A stretch of 64,000 nucleotides of DNA, from assembly GCA_003665825.1 (NCBI GenBank), contig QPFY01000002.1, positions 62,001 through 126,000 of the forward strand, in the 5' to 3' direction. The notes below the pieces were generated by a model, which was given only the letters and a program-made list of their open reading frames with translations, did no database searches and was not told the origin of the DNA. The position numbers and the translations under genes were made by a program. Below, one piece after another: positions 33,730 through 52,713 of the stretch (positions within the stretch are counted from its first letter, which is position 1; each line of letters opens with the position of its first letter). Origin of the DNA: Microbotryum silenes-acaulis (lineage: Eukaryota; Basidiomycota; Microbotryomycetes; Microbotryales; Microbotryaceae).

Positions 33730-36700
33730 ATGGCCACGACATCACCCCTCGCGACGGGAGCCAACCCGACACTTGACGCCGACCAGCTTGCATCCCTTGC
33801 AGCGCTGCTATCGGGTCTCGCCGCCGCAGCTCCTGGCACCGCCACACCCGCCACGTCGCCAGGCACCACTCGCACCGCCTTCCCCAAGCACGCACGCTTG
33901 GACGGGCCAAAGACATTCGCGAACTGGACACGCCAACTTCGCCTGTGCCTAGCGGACGACATCCGCTCGTACGTCCTCGACGGCGTCATACCCGACGACT
34001 GGACACCTTCGCAACGCTCCGCCCGCGACGTTGTGGCTCGCGAGATCCTTGCGAACTCGATCGACTCGGCCGAAGTCTCGGCAGTCCTCGACAAGATCCC
34101 TACCGCCGACCTCACAGCGCCCAGGATTTACTCGACGCTGAAATCGCGGTACGCCCCTGACGATGCAACCCGCACACTTGAGCTCTTCTCGCGACTCTGG
34201 GGCTTCCGACCCATGCCCGGTACGGTTGGCGAATTTGACAGTTGGATCATGGACTTCAAGTCGGTTGCGCGAGAGATCATCGATACCAAAACGACGATCA
34301 ACGACGTCCTTGCCACACTCCTCCTCGCGATCACTCACCCATCACTCGAGAGCTTCAAGGCGACGTTCACCGACGAACAACGCACGCAACGAACTCTCCC
34401 TGACATTGATTCGCTTGCTGACCGCATGCGGGTTCAACTCCGGTCAACGAACCTCTCCAGCGACCAATCAGCCCTTCTTGCCTCGTCGTCGCCACGTCCC
34501 ACCCGTCCCAAGTGTCTCGCCTGCCGCAGTCCTTCTCACCGTGTCGCGGAGTGCCCTACGAGGGCGCAACATCCGCCGCCAGGACCCTGTCGCTTCTGCA
34601 AGAAGAAGGATCACTGGTCTCTCGACTGCAAGAAGGCCCTCGGCGACGGGAAAACGCCCAACACCTCCGACTCGCAACACCATGTCGGATGTCTCGCCAC
34701 CGGTCTTCTCGCACGTCGCCGCCAGCTTCGCAACAACTCCTTCGTCGTTGACTCGGGCACCACTTCGCACATGGTCTCTGACAAGTCGCTGTTCACGACC
34801 TATCGCCACATCGCTCCTACGAAGATTGGTGGTATTGCAGGGGGTATCAACGCCATCGGAACGGGAAACATTGCCTTTGTTGCCGCCTCGGGCCATCCGA
34901 TCACGCTTACCGACGTGCTGCACACTCCGGGCCTGCTTGTCAACCTTCTCTCGGTCTCACGTCTCTGCGACACCGACAACGTCCGCGTCGCTTTCACAAA
35001 ACACGGCATACGCATTGACAAAGACGGCAACAACATCGCTGAAGGCACAAGGCTCGACGAAGGGCTCGACTTGCTGGACGCTGATCATTCCAAATGTCAG
35101 CATCTTGCTCTCCTTTCTTGCTCACGGTCTTCCGTGCCCCTGCTGACTCTCCACCGCTGCCTCGGCCATCTCGCACCTTCCTCCATACAGAAGATGGTTG
35201 CCGCTGGTTTGCTGGAGGGTCTCGGGGCCGGATATAGTGACGAAGAGGTAGAGAAGTTTGTCTGCAATGCTTGCCTCAGCGCAAAGGGCCATCGTCTTCC
35301 TTTTCCCGATTCGGATTCGCACTCCTCCGAGAGACTCGGCCTTGTCCACAGCGATGTTCTTTCCCTCCCCGAGCGGTCCTTGACTGGCAAACGGTATCTT
35401 GTCACGTTCCTTGACGATTACTCCCGCAAACTCTGGGCCTACGCGATCGGACACAAAAGCGAAGTGTTCGGCGTGTTCAAGACTTGGCTTGCCGAGGTCG
35501 AACTCGAGACAGGTGCGACGCTGAAGGTCCTCCGAACCGACAACGGTGGCGAATATTGTTCGAGAGCGTTCACGGAGTTCTGCAAGGCACGCGGCACCCG
35601 TCGACAATACTCTATCCCACGCACGCCTCAACAGAACGGTCGTGCGGAGCGGGTCAATCGTTCCATCGTCGAAGGCGTTCTCGCACTTCTTGCGGACGCA
35701 CATTTACCCAAGACATTCTGGGAGGAGGCCGCAGCCTATTTCGTATACTGCAAGAACCTGTGTCAACACTCGGCCCTGGACAAGGCAACACCGAACTCCG
35801 TCTGGCAGGGCGACCGCACCAAAGCCTCGGCGCTTCATCCGTTCGGCTGTGCGGCTTGGCTCACGGTCGCGCCTGAACTTCGCTCGAAACTCGACCCGAA
35901 AGCGGTTCGCGTTCTCTTCACCGGCTACGACCTGGCTTCTAAAGCCTTCCGTTTCTACGACACTACGACAAAGAAGATCATTCTGGGCAGAAATGCCACG
36001 TTCCTCAACACTGAATTCCCCGGATTATATGGCGACTCCACCGAGCAAGACGTCGACACGCACTTCGCCAGCGCTCCCATCGCCGACCTTCAAGACACTG
36101 TCAAGACATGGACCCCACTAGTAAGGTCGGCGCACATGGACGTCTCATCCCCCCTTGATGATTCTGCCATGAGCGCCGTTGACGTGGCCCCAGGGTACAC
36201 TGGCGGAACCTTACTTAACTCCACAGATGCCGAATTGTCCTCGTCACCGTCGCCTGCGCCGTCCTCGTCACCGTCTCCTGTGCCGCCCTCGTCACCATCG
36301 CCTGCGCTCTCACCGTCGCTGGCGGCGTCATCGTCACCCTCGGCCTCACCAACCAACTCTGAAGACTCCGCCGATCCTCTCGACCTCATCGGCTCACAGC
36401 CCCAGGTTCGCCTCGACCTACTAGACATGCACCGCCCGGACTTCAGCACGTACCGCGAGCCCGCATCGGCTGAGGAGTCGCCCGACGAACTCGACCTCCT
36501 TGGGCGCCACTCTCGCGATGAATCGCCGGACGAAATCGATTTCCTTACCCGACACCACCGCGCCTTCATCGCAACAGACGACGACATCTCTGACACAGAG
36601 GCCATTCAGCCAGTCAAGTCTATCACTAGCGATCCACAGACCTGGCGCGAGGCGATGTCGAGCGACAAACGTGAGGTATGGGCCAAGGCCGCCACCGACG

Positions 36701-38316
36701 AGTTCAATTCCATGCGTGATGACTTCAAGGTCTTCACCATCGACGACCATTCTACGGTACCCGCGGGTGCGACCATCGTTACGTCCAAGTTCGTCTGGAA
36801 GACGAAACGGAATGCTCTCGGCGAAGTCACTGGACACAAGGCACGGCTCGTGGCGCAGGGCAATCGGCAACGCGACGGCATCGACTTTACCGAAACCTTC
36901 GCACCGGTCGCACGCTTCTCCTCGATACGCTCACTTCTCGCGCTGGCGGCCGCCAACGGCCTGCATGTGCACCAGGCGGACATCGACAAAGCCTACCTTC
37001 ATGGCGACCTTGATCACGACATCTGGATGACGGCACCGCGCGGTTTCGACCTCCCTGGCGACAAGGTGCTCCGCTTGCGACGTTCCATCTACGGGCTCAA
37101 ACAGGCTGGCCGCATCTGGAATCTACACATTGATGCTTCGCTTCGCAACCTCGGTTACACGGCGACGGGCACCGATCACTGCGTGTACTCTCGGCTCGAC
37201 GATCAGCAGCGCCCACACTATATTGCGCTGCACGTCGACGACCTTCTGATGATCAGCCCGGACCTGGCCGAAATCGAACGTGTCATCTCGGGCCTCGAAC
37301 AACGCTACGGAGTCAAGCGCCTCGGCCCGGCAGAGTACATCCTCGGCATCCAGATCAGGCGGCTCGACGACGGTTCTATCGCCCTGTCCCAGGAGCGGTA
37401 CATCATGGACGTGCTCGCTCGGTTCCACTTCGACACTACGACTCGCGGCACTACTGTCCCGATGACCCCCGGCCTTTCGCTCACCGCCATCCCGGGTCAA
37501 GGCACCAAACGGATCCGGTCATGGTATCTGCAGGCTATTGGCTCGCTCCTCTACATCTCGCTTGGCACCCGCCCCGACATCGCCTTCGCCGTGTCCTACC
37601 TGGCCCGCTTTGCCAACAATCCCGGTCGTCGTCATTGGATCGCGGTCAAGCACGTCCTGCGCTATCTCCGGGCCACGTATCGCGACGAACTGGTATATGC
37701 TCGCGGCAAGACGCGCATCACGGGTGTGGTAGGCTACTCCGACGCGAACTGGGGGGCCTGCGTCGATACATCGGTCTCCACCATGGGCTACGTCTTCTAT
37801 ATCGCCGGCTCCGCCGTGTCCTGGTCGTCCAAGCGTCAATCTCGAGTTGCCGATTCCACCACCGATGCTGAATACCTCGCCCTCTCGCATGCTGGCAAGG
37901 AAGGGATTTACCTCAGTCAGCTTCTCGAAGAGCTCCATGTCCACCCTGTTGCACCGGCTCACATATATACTGACAACGAAGCTGCTGCAGCAGTCGCCCA
38001 CGACCCTGTCCGCGTCTCCGGCACTCGACACATACGCTTGCGCGAACACTTTGTTCGGGACATGGTGAATCGGGGCGACATTTCTCTCTCGCATGTGGGA
38101 ACCAGCGACATGGTGGCCGACATCTTCACCAAGGCTCTCGGCCCTAAGGTGTTCTCGACGCACTGCCACGCCCTCGGCCTTCGCACTCGACACCCGCGGC
38201 TTGGGTCTGCCTCGCATTCGCGTGGGGGGGGGTGTGAAGAGTCCACTCTCAGCTCGACAGGGGCGCCTCGGTCGTTGCGCGCGCCCGCTAGCCCGCCCCC
38301 TGCGGAGGGGACTTAG
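33730..38316 (+). CDS. Copia C1 Gag-Pol polyprotein, full-length frame
   Basis: A 1528-residue polyprotein beginning [13 protein letters not shown], 4 bp after the PBS. Gag has [16 protein letters not shown] and two CCHC knuckles near 262 and 290 ([28 protein letters not shown]). The protease is DSGTTSHM near 341. The integrase HHCC spans about 470-515; D604 in RTDNGGEY and E640 in GRAERVN give DD35E. RT carries [13 protein letters not shown], but the active site reads HVDD (residue about 1168) instead of the family's YVDD. RNase H lies at 1335-1445. The G9 polypurine tract lets the frame run 25 codons into the LTR. No nonsense or frameshift is visible, but the Y-to-H change may weaken RT. 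Confidence 0.92.
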   Translation: MATTSPLATGANPTLDADQLASLAALLSGLAAAAPGTATPATSPGTTRTAFPKHARLDGPKTFANWTRQLRLCLADDIRSYVLDGVIPDDWTPSQRSARDVVAREILANSIDSAEVSAVLDKIPTADLTAPRIYSTLKSRYAPDDATRTLELFSRLWGFRPMPGTVGEFDSWIMDFKSVAREIIDTKTTINDVLATLLLAITHPSLESFKATFTDEQRTQRTLPDIDSLADRMRVQLRSTNLSSDQSALLASSSPRPTRPKCLACRSPSHRVAECPTRAQHPPPGPCRFCKKKDHWSLDCKKALGDGKTPNTSDSQHHVGCLATGLLARRRQLRNNSFVVDSGTTSHMVSDKSLFTTYRHIAPTKIGGIAGGINAIGTGNIAFVAASGHPITLTDVLHTPGLLVNLLSVSRLCDTDNVRVAFTKHGIRIDKDGNNIAEGTRLDEGLDLLDADHSKCQHLALLSCSRSSVPLLTLHRCLGHLAPSSIQKMVAAGLLEGLGAGYSDEEVEKFVCNACLSAKGHRLPFPDSDSHSSERLGLVHSDVLSLPERSLTGKRYLVTFLDDYSRKLWAYAIGHKSEVFGVFKTWLAEVELETGATLKVLRTDNGGEYCSRAFTEFCKARGTRRQYSIPRTPQQNGRAERVNRSIVEGVLALLADAHLPKTFWEEAAAYFVYCKNLCQHSALDKATPNSVWQGDRTKASALHPFGCAAWLTVAPELRSKLDPKAVRVLFTGYDLASKAFRFYDTTTKKIILGRNATFLNTEFPGLYGDSTEQDVDTHFASAPIADLQDTVKTWTPLVRSAHMDVSSPLDDSAMSAVDVAPGYTGGTLLNSTDAELSSSPSPAPSSSPSPVPPSSPSPALSPSLAASSSPSASPTNSEDSADPLDLIGSQPQVRLDLLDMHRPDFSTYREPASAEESPDELDLLGRHSRDESPDEIDFLTRHHRAFIATDDDISDTEAIQPVKSITSDPQTWREAMSSDKREVWAKAATDEFNSMRDDFKVFTIDDHSTVPAGATIVTSKFVWKTKRNALGEVTGHKARLVAQGNRQRDGIDFTETFAPVARFSSIRSLLALAAANGLHVHQADIDKAYLHGDLDHDIWMTAPRGFDLPGDKVLRLRRSIYGLKQAGRIWNLHIDASLRNLGYTATGTDHCVYSRLDDQQRPHYIALHVDDLLMISPDLAEIERVISGLEQRYGVKRLGPAEYILGIQIRRLDDGSIALSQERYIMDVLARFHFDTTTRGTTVPMTPGLSLTAIPGQGTKRIRSWYLQAIGSLLYISLGTRPDIAFAVSYLARFANNPGRRHWIAVKHVLRYLRATYRDELVYARGKTRITGVVGYSDANWGACVDTSVSTMGYVFYIAGSAVSWSSKRQSRVADSTTDAEYLALSHAGKEGIYLSQLLEELHVHPVAPAHIYTDNEAAAAVAHDPVRVSGTRHIRLREHFVRDMVNRGDISLSHVGTSDMVADIFTKALGPKVFSTHCHALGLRTRHPRLGSASHSRGGGCEESTLSSTGAPRSLRAPASPPPAEGT

Positions 38317-38531
38317 ACACGCGCGACTGTCTTAGCGCGCCAGCGATTTCACCCGCGTCTGGGCCTATCCCAGCGCGGGCCCCCTTTCTGTTTCTTAGTT
38401 TCCTTCTCATCACTTCTGTTCGACTCTCAACCTCTCCTGACAGTAGTGGTGATCATCTCATAGGTACGCTGAAATAGATCACTTCTGTTCGACTCTCAAC
38501 CTCTCCTGACAGTAGTGGTGATCATCTCATA
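38233..38531 (+). repeat. LTR C shared by C1 and C2 (two U5 units)
   Basis: 299 bp. Serves as 3' LTR for C1 and 5' LTR for C2; preceded by the G9 tract and followed at once by a PBS. It carries the duplicated tail. Confidence 0.9.
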
Positions 38532-38556
38532 GGTTATTAGCCCACGAGCCACCAGC
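38532..38556 (+). promoter_or_regulatory. Copia C2 primer-binding site
   Basis: GGTTATTAGCCCACGAGCC: one base (A to T) inside the anticodon-loop complement and one later base differ from C1. Confidence 0.55.
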
Positions 38557-38560
38557 TGGC

Positions 38561-43465
<4,905 letters not shown>

Positions 43466-43759
43466 AGCTCGACAGGGGCGCCTCGGTCGTTGCGCGCGCC
43501 TGCTAGCCCGCCCCCTGCGGAGGGGACTTAGACGCGCGCGACTGCCTCAGCGCGGCGGCGCCGGCGGATTCGCGCGCGCGCCCGCTAGCCCGCCCCCTGC
43601 GGTGGGGACTTAGACGCGCGCGACTGCCTCAGCGCGCCAGCGATTTCACCCGCGCCTGGGCCTATCCCAGAGCGGGCCTCCTTTTTGTTTCTTAGCTTCC
43701 TTCTCATCACTTCTGTTCGACTTGGAACCTCTCCTGACAGTAGTGGTGATCGTCTCATA
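43466..43759 (+). repeat. Terminal LTR C (one U5 unit), first 18 bp missing
   Basis: Starts at AGCTCGACAGGGG, so TGTGAAGAGTCCACTCTC is lost. It has a single tail unit and ends GATCGTCTCATA before the CAAAG duplication. It shares its sequence variant with the array's first LTR. Confidence 0.88.
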
Positions 43760-44504
43760 CAAAGTAGGCGTCGAGGACGGACAGATGGTCAAGGCGAAGG
43801 GACTGCTCTGACATCCAAGTATCGTCTGTGTCGTTATGGCCTATCCATCGAACCAGGAACGAACGAGCACCCCGAGCGTTCCGATGATCGCGAACAATCC
43901 GTTCAGGAATAACGGAGTTATCGGCCATGTCGGCTACATCTTCAACAAAAAGAACTGCGGGGTCACGCCCAGGGAGCCTTTCAGCATCATTCTCAATGTA
44001 AGGCCGAAGGAGTCGAGCATGGAAGCGATTGTGCACTCGCGACATCGCTGGAGGGAGCTCGAGGTCGTAGCTGGATGTTGCCGGAATTGCCGCTCGAATA
44101 CGGAAAGGGCCGATGTAGTGCGGTAACAACTTCGACTTCATCCCTTCAGGAACTGCCAGATTCTTTGTCGAAAGGTAGACGTAACTGCCGGTCCGAAAGG
44201 CGGGGTCATCCGGGCGTCGATGCTTGTTGGCCTGATAGGACTGGTCGAGGTGTGCTCCAATGATCGCATCCGTGACATCGAGGTTCCGTAACTGTCGAGT
44301 CCGAGCAAACGCTTCCGCCCGAGGGACAGCCGAGACAGACCAGGAATCGGTGGGCCAACGTCGAGGAAGGTAGCCGTAAGTCGCCTCGAAAGCCGACAAA
44401 GACGTGGACACAGCAACAGAAGAGTTAAGAGCGAACTCAGCTTCAACTAGACAAGATGCCCAAGCCTCGTGATTTGACGACACCATGATGCGCAGGGTTT
44501 GGGT
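43760..44504 (-). pseudogene. Gypsy integrase C-terminus and chromodomain (right half of G3)
   Basis: Minus-strand coding from TQTLRIMVSSNHEAW through ALNSSVAVSTSLS, YIGPFRIRAAIP and VIPERIVRDHRNARG to FLVRWIGHNDTDDTW, ending at the copia array. The last residues are at 33336-33401. It starts exactly at the TGGGT/ACCCA point where G3 (30616-31128) stops, so together they are one gypsy gene in two opposite-facing halves. Confidence 0.88.
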
Positions 44505-45034
44505 TGTTGAATGTAGGCTGCAGGACCTTGGGAGGTTGGCGTAGCGACCGCTAGGGCTACTGTAGGAGCGTCGACGTGGCAGGGTTGCGACGGACGGTCC
44601 GGGCGGAGAGGTCGTGCGGCGGCACAGGCGCGGTCTGACGAGACGGACGCGGTGCGGCTGGACGATCTGTTCTCTACCGAAGATTAGCGGTCTAGCTAAT
44701 GTTGGGAAGCGGTAGAGAAGAGGAAGAGAGGCGCGAGGGCGCGCGAGTCGGGTGAGGTTCCAGCAAAGGGCCGCGCTAAGACAAACTGGGCTAACACAAT
44801 GCGAAGCTTCAAGACCGAACTCCAAGTGGACCATCGAGGCTCTGAGGGGTGTCGTGTTGGACGACGGACACGAGGGGAAACTTATCTACACGATCCAGAG
44901 TTGTTGAGTGAGGCGATCCGTGACGACAGGCTTCAGGTTGCGAACCGCGGGCATCATGAGTGGGCGATGTTCTGCATGGCCGATGGGTCATGAGGTCGGC
45001 GGTGGCAAACTGGCTGTGGCGAGGCGGAGGTGTT
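44505..45034 (-). repeat. S LTR, minus strand, truncated
   Basis: Starts TGTTGAATGTAGGCTGC beside TGGGT. About 530 bp match the S copies, ending in GAGGCGGAGG where a minus-strand copia C LTR begins. Confidence 0.85.
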
Positions 45035-47092
<2,058 letters not shown>

Positions 47093-47842
47093 CTAAAAGA
47101 GGTTATAAAGCAACGACGGCAAGCAGTTGGGTGAAAGTCAAACCCCTGCGCGCAAAGAGCGCTGCGCAGATCAAAACCCGCCGAGCACCTAACGCGGACT
47201 CCAACGGGCGGTGAGTACTGCTGCCGCTTCACGTCCCAAGAGCGGGAGCGAAGATACTCGAAAACCAGGCAAGAGCGCCTAGAGAAAGAAGGGGGAGAGT
47301 ATAAAGAAAGTCACGACTGGGGATAGGGAGAACCAGGAATACTAAGACAGAGAGGAGAGGAGGGGGAGGGAAACACACCCGAGGGGCCAAGGGAGGGGGT
47401 CGAAGCCAGAGATAGAGGTCCCCAGGGACTAACGGGCCGCAGCCAAACCCCAGCTACTTGTCACCCCGACAGCGCCTGATGCCCTCCCTTGGCTGAGTCT
47501 CGAGTGCTGGCTGTTGAGCCGTCGGGGCCAAGCAAAAAACGATCCAATACAACGAAACGAGCCTCGCCTTGACGCGAGGATGTCGACCAAAAAACGAGCG
47601 ACCTTTCTTCCTGATCCATGCTGTAGATCTTGACCAACGCGAACGAACGATCCATCTGACGAAATCCAACACACGGCTTAGGAGTAAAAGGAGAAGTGGC
47701 TGAAGCGTAGTCAACAACTGAGCAACAGGAACGAGAAGAGGAAGGGAAGGGAAAAGGGGGGACAGGAGAGGGGACACTTCACAAAGCCTCCAACGCAAAG
47801 ACGATCGACCCGGCTTGCCGATCCATCCAAGAACAAAAACCG
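47093..47842. other. No gene recognised; purine-rich on the plus strand
   Basis: The stretch between the copia C4 break and LINE M is GA-rich (e.g. GAGGAGAGGAGGGGGAGGG near 47355). It may be the 3' end of LINE M on the minus strand, but I see no poly(A) or duplication that would prove it. Confidence 0.4.
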
Positions 47843-49393
47843 CTACTGCGCAAAGTAGAGAGAGAGAGGTGCGCAGCCTTCCACTGCGCAACAAGTTTCA
47901 AGACAGTCAGCTTCTGAAAGAAAAGTCGACCTCCGAAAAAGAAGGGAGGAAGGACTTAACTCGGTCATCACACCTCCCAATCTCGAGCCCCAGGCACAAA
48001 GCCCACTTGAGAGAGAAAATATCACTCGAACGCTGTGAGCGCACTGAGGAGCGAGGGAGGGGCCACAACGTTGTCCAGCTCGAACCGCTAATGAACGCGC
48101 CAGCAGAGCAGGTGCAGCCGCTGGAAACCAATTGCGCAGGCCAGCCGAACCCACATCCATTTCGAGGTCGTTCTCCCATGACCCCGCAAAAGGGGGAGCC
48201 TCATAGTCAGCTGCTCCGGAGTGAACGTCGGTATCCTCGATGCCAAGCTTGTCGAACAGAATGCGCAGCACCCCACCCCAGAAGCTGGTCGAGTACGCGC
48301 ACTCAAAAAAGTAGTGCGACACCGTCTCGATAACCGCTGCATCGTTGCCGCAGAATAGACACGTCGGCGAAGAGGCATGACCCTGAGTATGCTGCCTCTT
48401 GTGCGTCGGTGTCACTTCATACATGAGCCGCCAGTGGGTGTCCTGCTACCACACGTGCTCGTGCGCCAGGGCAGGTTCCTTAGAGTGCTGCCAGAACCCG
48501 CGTCGATGACCAACCAGAGCCCATCCCTTCCCTTCGTCCCTCCAGTACAGGTCCGCGATCTGCGCAAACTTCGCCACTGCGTCCGCATCGTCATATGCGT
48601 GCTTGGCACCTTCAGCATAGAGTGAAGGGAGGCGAGGCGGAAGCGAAAGCAATTCGGGAAGCGTAAGGAGTTCGGACTTGATGGTTGGAACTGTGACCCT
48701 GGCCGCTGTAACGACTGCCCCCCAACGCGTCGAGTCGCGATACAGCTTCTCGAGCCGAGCCGTGCTGCTGAAGAACCCCCACGGACTGAAATCGCGGGTT
48801 GCAGCGACGAGGGACCTCCAGCTCTCGCAAGCTAGGGGCGCCCAGATTGCCTCGTCCGAGCCCCCCACAGCATCCCAAAATCAAAGCGCCACCAAATGAA
48901 CGATGTTGCCGATCGAAATCAAGCCCAAGCCACTGTCCTCCCGAGCCTGGAACACGAAATTGCGAGTGACGGTATTTCGCCCTGCTCCTCCCCAGACAAA
49001 ATCCGTAAGTGCCGTCTCCGCCGCCTTAATGAACCATTGAGGCGGTATGTCGAAGGACAGCATGTGGAGGACCGTCGAGATGATGTGAGCGTTGACATAG
49101 AAAACCTTCCCGCTTGGCGAAAGTGTCCAGTCTCCAGCGGCGCGGGTCTTGGCCTTGATCCTGTCAAGAACATGGGTCCAAAACAGTTTCGAGTCACCGT
49201 GGCGAAAGAAGGCATAGCCGCACCACTTGAAGCTCTCCCCCTCCTGCACCATTGGCAGCGCCTGCGCAGTCTCGTCCCGAAGCCAGTTCGGTCTGGCCTT
49301 GCAAGTAACAGGATCCGAGTATGTATTCCAAAGAATAAACTGGTCAGAAGGGAAGAGAGAGTCTACTTCCCAACAAGGCTTAAGGCCAGACAC
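47843..49393 (-). pseudogene. LINE M ORF2, decayed C-terminal part
   Basis: Minus-strand fragments in several frames match the end of a LINE ORF2. FYVNAHIISTVLHMLSFDIP and ALTDFVWGG correspond to the end of the RT domain (compare ISKVLHSLSADVP and KLADFVKGG in LINE L). Then come SGLGLISIGN, a long spacer (LYRDSTRWGAVV) and a zinc-finger-like end, SPTCLFCGNDAAVIETVSHYFFEC. At least three frameshifts or stops separate these pieces. It is 5'-truncated near 49393, typical of LINE insertions. Diverged from L, so a different subfamily or older copy. Confidence 0.7.
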
Positions 49394-51353
49394 GCGTCAG
49401 GCCTTGGGTAACTACGGAGTATTACACTCTCCACCACCTAAACCAAACCCTCGTCCTCCCCTTCGCTTGAGATCCTCAAATGCCTCGATCACATCATTGC
49501 AATCCCCAAGCCAAGGATACATCCTCCGCTGTGAATGGTGCTTTGAGTTTGGGCATGTTCAGGCGCGTGGGTCCGCGATCTGACGCCATCCTTGACGAAA
49601 GATGCGGTGGGGCGTCCTTGTCCGTTGTGGATCCCGGATCCGCGTTGTTCCTGGTTTGCGGTGCCAGGTTGTAAGGTCAGCGCGTTGTCGACGGACGGGC
49701 GCGTCTGGGCGAGCGATGGCAGTCGCAGGCGGTCGCGTGCGAAGTGAGAAAAAAAAAGGCGGGCAAGCGACGACGGTCGCGTAAACGGCGAACAACCTCA
49801 GCAGTTGTGTGTGACGGCGAACGTCTTGCGACGTGTGATGGAGACGGCTCTGTATGACAAACGACGAGTGTCGTGCGGTGTGTGCGGCGAATGACCTGGG
49901 TTGTGTGTACGTCGAACTGGTTTGAAGCGGTGACGGAGTGTTCTTGGCGAATTCTTGTATCAGTGTTAAAAAAAAAATGTATGTAACTTCGCCACTTTTT
50001 TTTTTGTATGAAACTCATTGCTAATTTGCAAGACGAGAAAACCCCCTACGGAACTAAAGGAGATGCTGCCCAGTATGCACAATGATGACCACAACCGCCG
50101 CTCAATGCGTTGTAACTAGCAGAACAGACCAACCCGATACATCCGAGTTCAAGTTCCCCCCACCCATGGTTGCTTCCTCCCAGAGACGAATGAAAGGAAG
50201 ATTGAAGATAATACACAATGAATCGGGAAACAATGGAGGAATTGTTGGTGACATGTGTTGTACAGTTGAACCTTCTTTGATCTTTTGACTTCAGACCCAC
50301 CCTGAGACCGCCCTACTCCTTGAAGCCCCTTAATTCTTTGACACGCGTCGAACAAGGCCTCCGATGGCACAACCATCCCGCTCAATCCGAATGATTCACG
50401 TGGTCCAAAGGGGGGATGTAACCCCCTGCGACCGCAGCAATCACCTACCCCTTGTACCCAACTGCGCTGGATCTGCACCGCGGATTCCAAACCCCTTTTT
50501 GGTTACCAAAGTCGGCCCCCCCTCGCGACCGCACGACCCTAGATCACCCCCATTTCAATGACTGCAACTGCGAAACAGGCCTACTTCGCACAAAAACACA
50601 CAATCCAGAGATTTCCGGGGAAAGTCACGGAGCATGTGACAGTCCATTGGACACGCCTCGGTCTGCAGCGCGGGCGGGTGGCCGACAACACCGGCGCGCG
50701 GCTGGAGACAAGCGGCGGAGTATACCTTCCGCAGGGGCCTCGCTTCCTTGCGGCGTACTCCCAATCTCGGAACGCACCCTCGAGTCCCGTTGTACGTGCA
50801 GGTGGTTCCCAATCACCACAGATACTGGGGAATGAAGGAGCATGAGGCCCACGACGGTGATGTCATTGGGTGGGACCTCGCTCGAGTGTGGATGTGTATG
50901 GCGGTTCGGTACCCGAGTCACCTGCCACGCGGCCGCGACTCCGAGCGAGCAGCAAAGCAAGGAGAGGCAAGCCACGCAGGCAGTTTGTGCCGGCCTTGAA
51001 CAGGAAATCACGGAGTCGCTCAACCGAAAAGAGAAGACAGACCCGGCCCTTGAGAGGAGTGGAAAACTCACGGCGTAGTCCAGGAGAGGGTCAAGGGGAT
51101 CCGCTTTCGCTGTGTGTCATCGTGATGTGGCAGAAGCTCGAACCAAGGGCGACGATGCCCGCCGGCGCAAAGAACCCGAGGCTCCTGGGGAGTACGAAAG
51201 CCTATGAGGAGGAATGGCAAAAAGAGCGAGAGAAAACAGGTTCAGTATGCTGGCGTTTTTGGGAGACATTGGAGAGATTGAGAAAGAGGGAAAGGGGACT
51301 TGATATTTCTTTTATTTGATTTTTGCTTGGGTAGGGAGGGTGCGCCGTCTACT
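49394..51353. other. Unassigned 2 kb between two LINEs
   Basis: No recognisable gene or LTR. An A10 run (49968-49977) and a T10 run (49996-50005) are 18 bp apart. The T10 could be the poly(A) tail of LINE L on the minus strand, which would make 50006-51353 its 3' UTR. This is unproven because no target duplication can be checked. Confidence 0.35.
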
Positions 51354-52713
51354 TCATTGTGCCAAGCTGAGCTCCAACCTCTCCTTGTCCATGCTCGACA
51401 TCGCTCTGGCGTGGCGATGGAGATCCCAGCGTTGGTTGCTGAGAGTGTTGAGCGCCAGCGCAATGAAGGCGCGGATTGGGCGCTTTTTCGACGTCGGAAG
51501 GCGAGCGCGCAGTCGAGGGAGGCCGTGCTCGATCTGAAGTGCCGTGTAGTCAAGGTCGAGGATCGACACGAACCCCAGTGCGTCGCAGAGAATGGACCTA
51601 GCTGCTTGCCAAAACTGAGAAGAGTCAGGGCAATCATGCCAAAAGTGAGTAAAGTCATCCTCCACCCCTGCCAGGCTGCATGCCTGCACAAGGCAGCAGG
51701 CTGAGTCGCCATGCCGCTGCACAAACTGGCGCTTCCGCGTTGGCGTGAAGTGGTACGCCAGCTTGAAGTGCACCTCGCGCTCGCGGGCCGTGGCGGGCCC
51801 GGTGTGGAACCACACCCAGAAGAGTCGCCTTTCTTTGGGTGTGGCGAGTGATCCAGGGCGTTGTGTGTGGTCGAAACGTCGATGGTTGATGACGCGTCGA
51901 AGTCGCGCAATGGTGTAAGGTCTGTCCAAGTTCAACATTCTCCACTGATCAGCACACAAGGGGCCGGAGGGGAGGGGAAGTTTTTGATCAGGCATGCCGA
52001 CCGGAGTCGCTCTGGGCAAGATGTGCTCGAGGGGACCGCCGGGCCGGACTCCAGGTGCTCCAACAACACCAATGACGGGTGGTCGACGTGCGAGGACGGG
52101 AACAGGAGGCGGAAGCGGCGGGATGAGGCGATCGCCTGCGACCTGGATCCACGCCTGGACTTGATCGCGCTTCCATTGCCAAAGGTTGGACAGCTCCGAG
52201 CCGTCGCCTTGGGGATGCTTCTCAGGGGTCCAGGGCACCGTTGGAGCTGCGGGGTATTGGGCTCGCGCATAGATGTCAGCGATGGTGCGTTCGAAACTGA
52301 AAAGCTTCGCCAAACGCTTATCCTGCTCCGAGAACGCCCGCGAGTCATGCAGACCAGGTTGGAGGGGAGAAAGAGAAAGAAAATTGGAGACCGAAAGTTT
52401 GGCAGGATCAACGACGGCAGGGTAGCGTTCAGCAACCGAGAGCACCGCTCGCCAGCGGGGATGTAGCTCCCGGGGTGCATTGGCGTTCCTCCACGTCCAC
52501 AGATCCGCAGCAAAGTCAAAGGTCGGAAGCGCTTGCCGGATGGAACTCCGAGCCAGATCGCCCGAAATCGCAGTTGACCCGCCGGCCAGCATGTCCCAGA
52601 TCCGTACCGAGACTGAATCCACCACATCTTGGATGCTCACGACGCTGAGACCCCCTCGCGCCCGTGCCGTGAAGATAACCGATTGCTTGTAGTCGCTGCG
52701 CTGCGGTCCTCCC
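51354..52713 (-). pseudogene. LINE L ORF2, C-terminal part
   Basis: About 450 codons, open throughout. It starts GGPQRSDYKQSVIF, continuing FVKG from 54624 once copia K is set aside, then ARGGLSVVSIQD, a long Pro-rich region, FKLAYHFTPTRKRQFV and a zinc-binding CLVQACSLAGVEDDFTHFWH. It ends SMDKERLELSLAQ-stop at 51354. The order RT, spacer, Cys/His finger is that of LINE ORF2 proteins; the finger may help bind the RNA 3' end. The segment is separated from RT only by the copia K insertion (CTCCC duplication). Confidence 0.8.

Noticed and set aside
49394..51353. A host gene between the LINE fragments
   Set aside because: Frames are short, overlapping on both strands, and lack any domain or start context I could defend.
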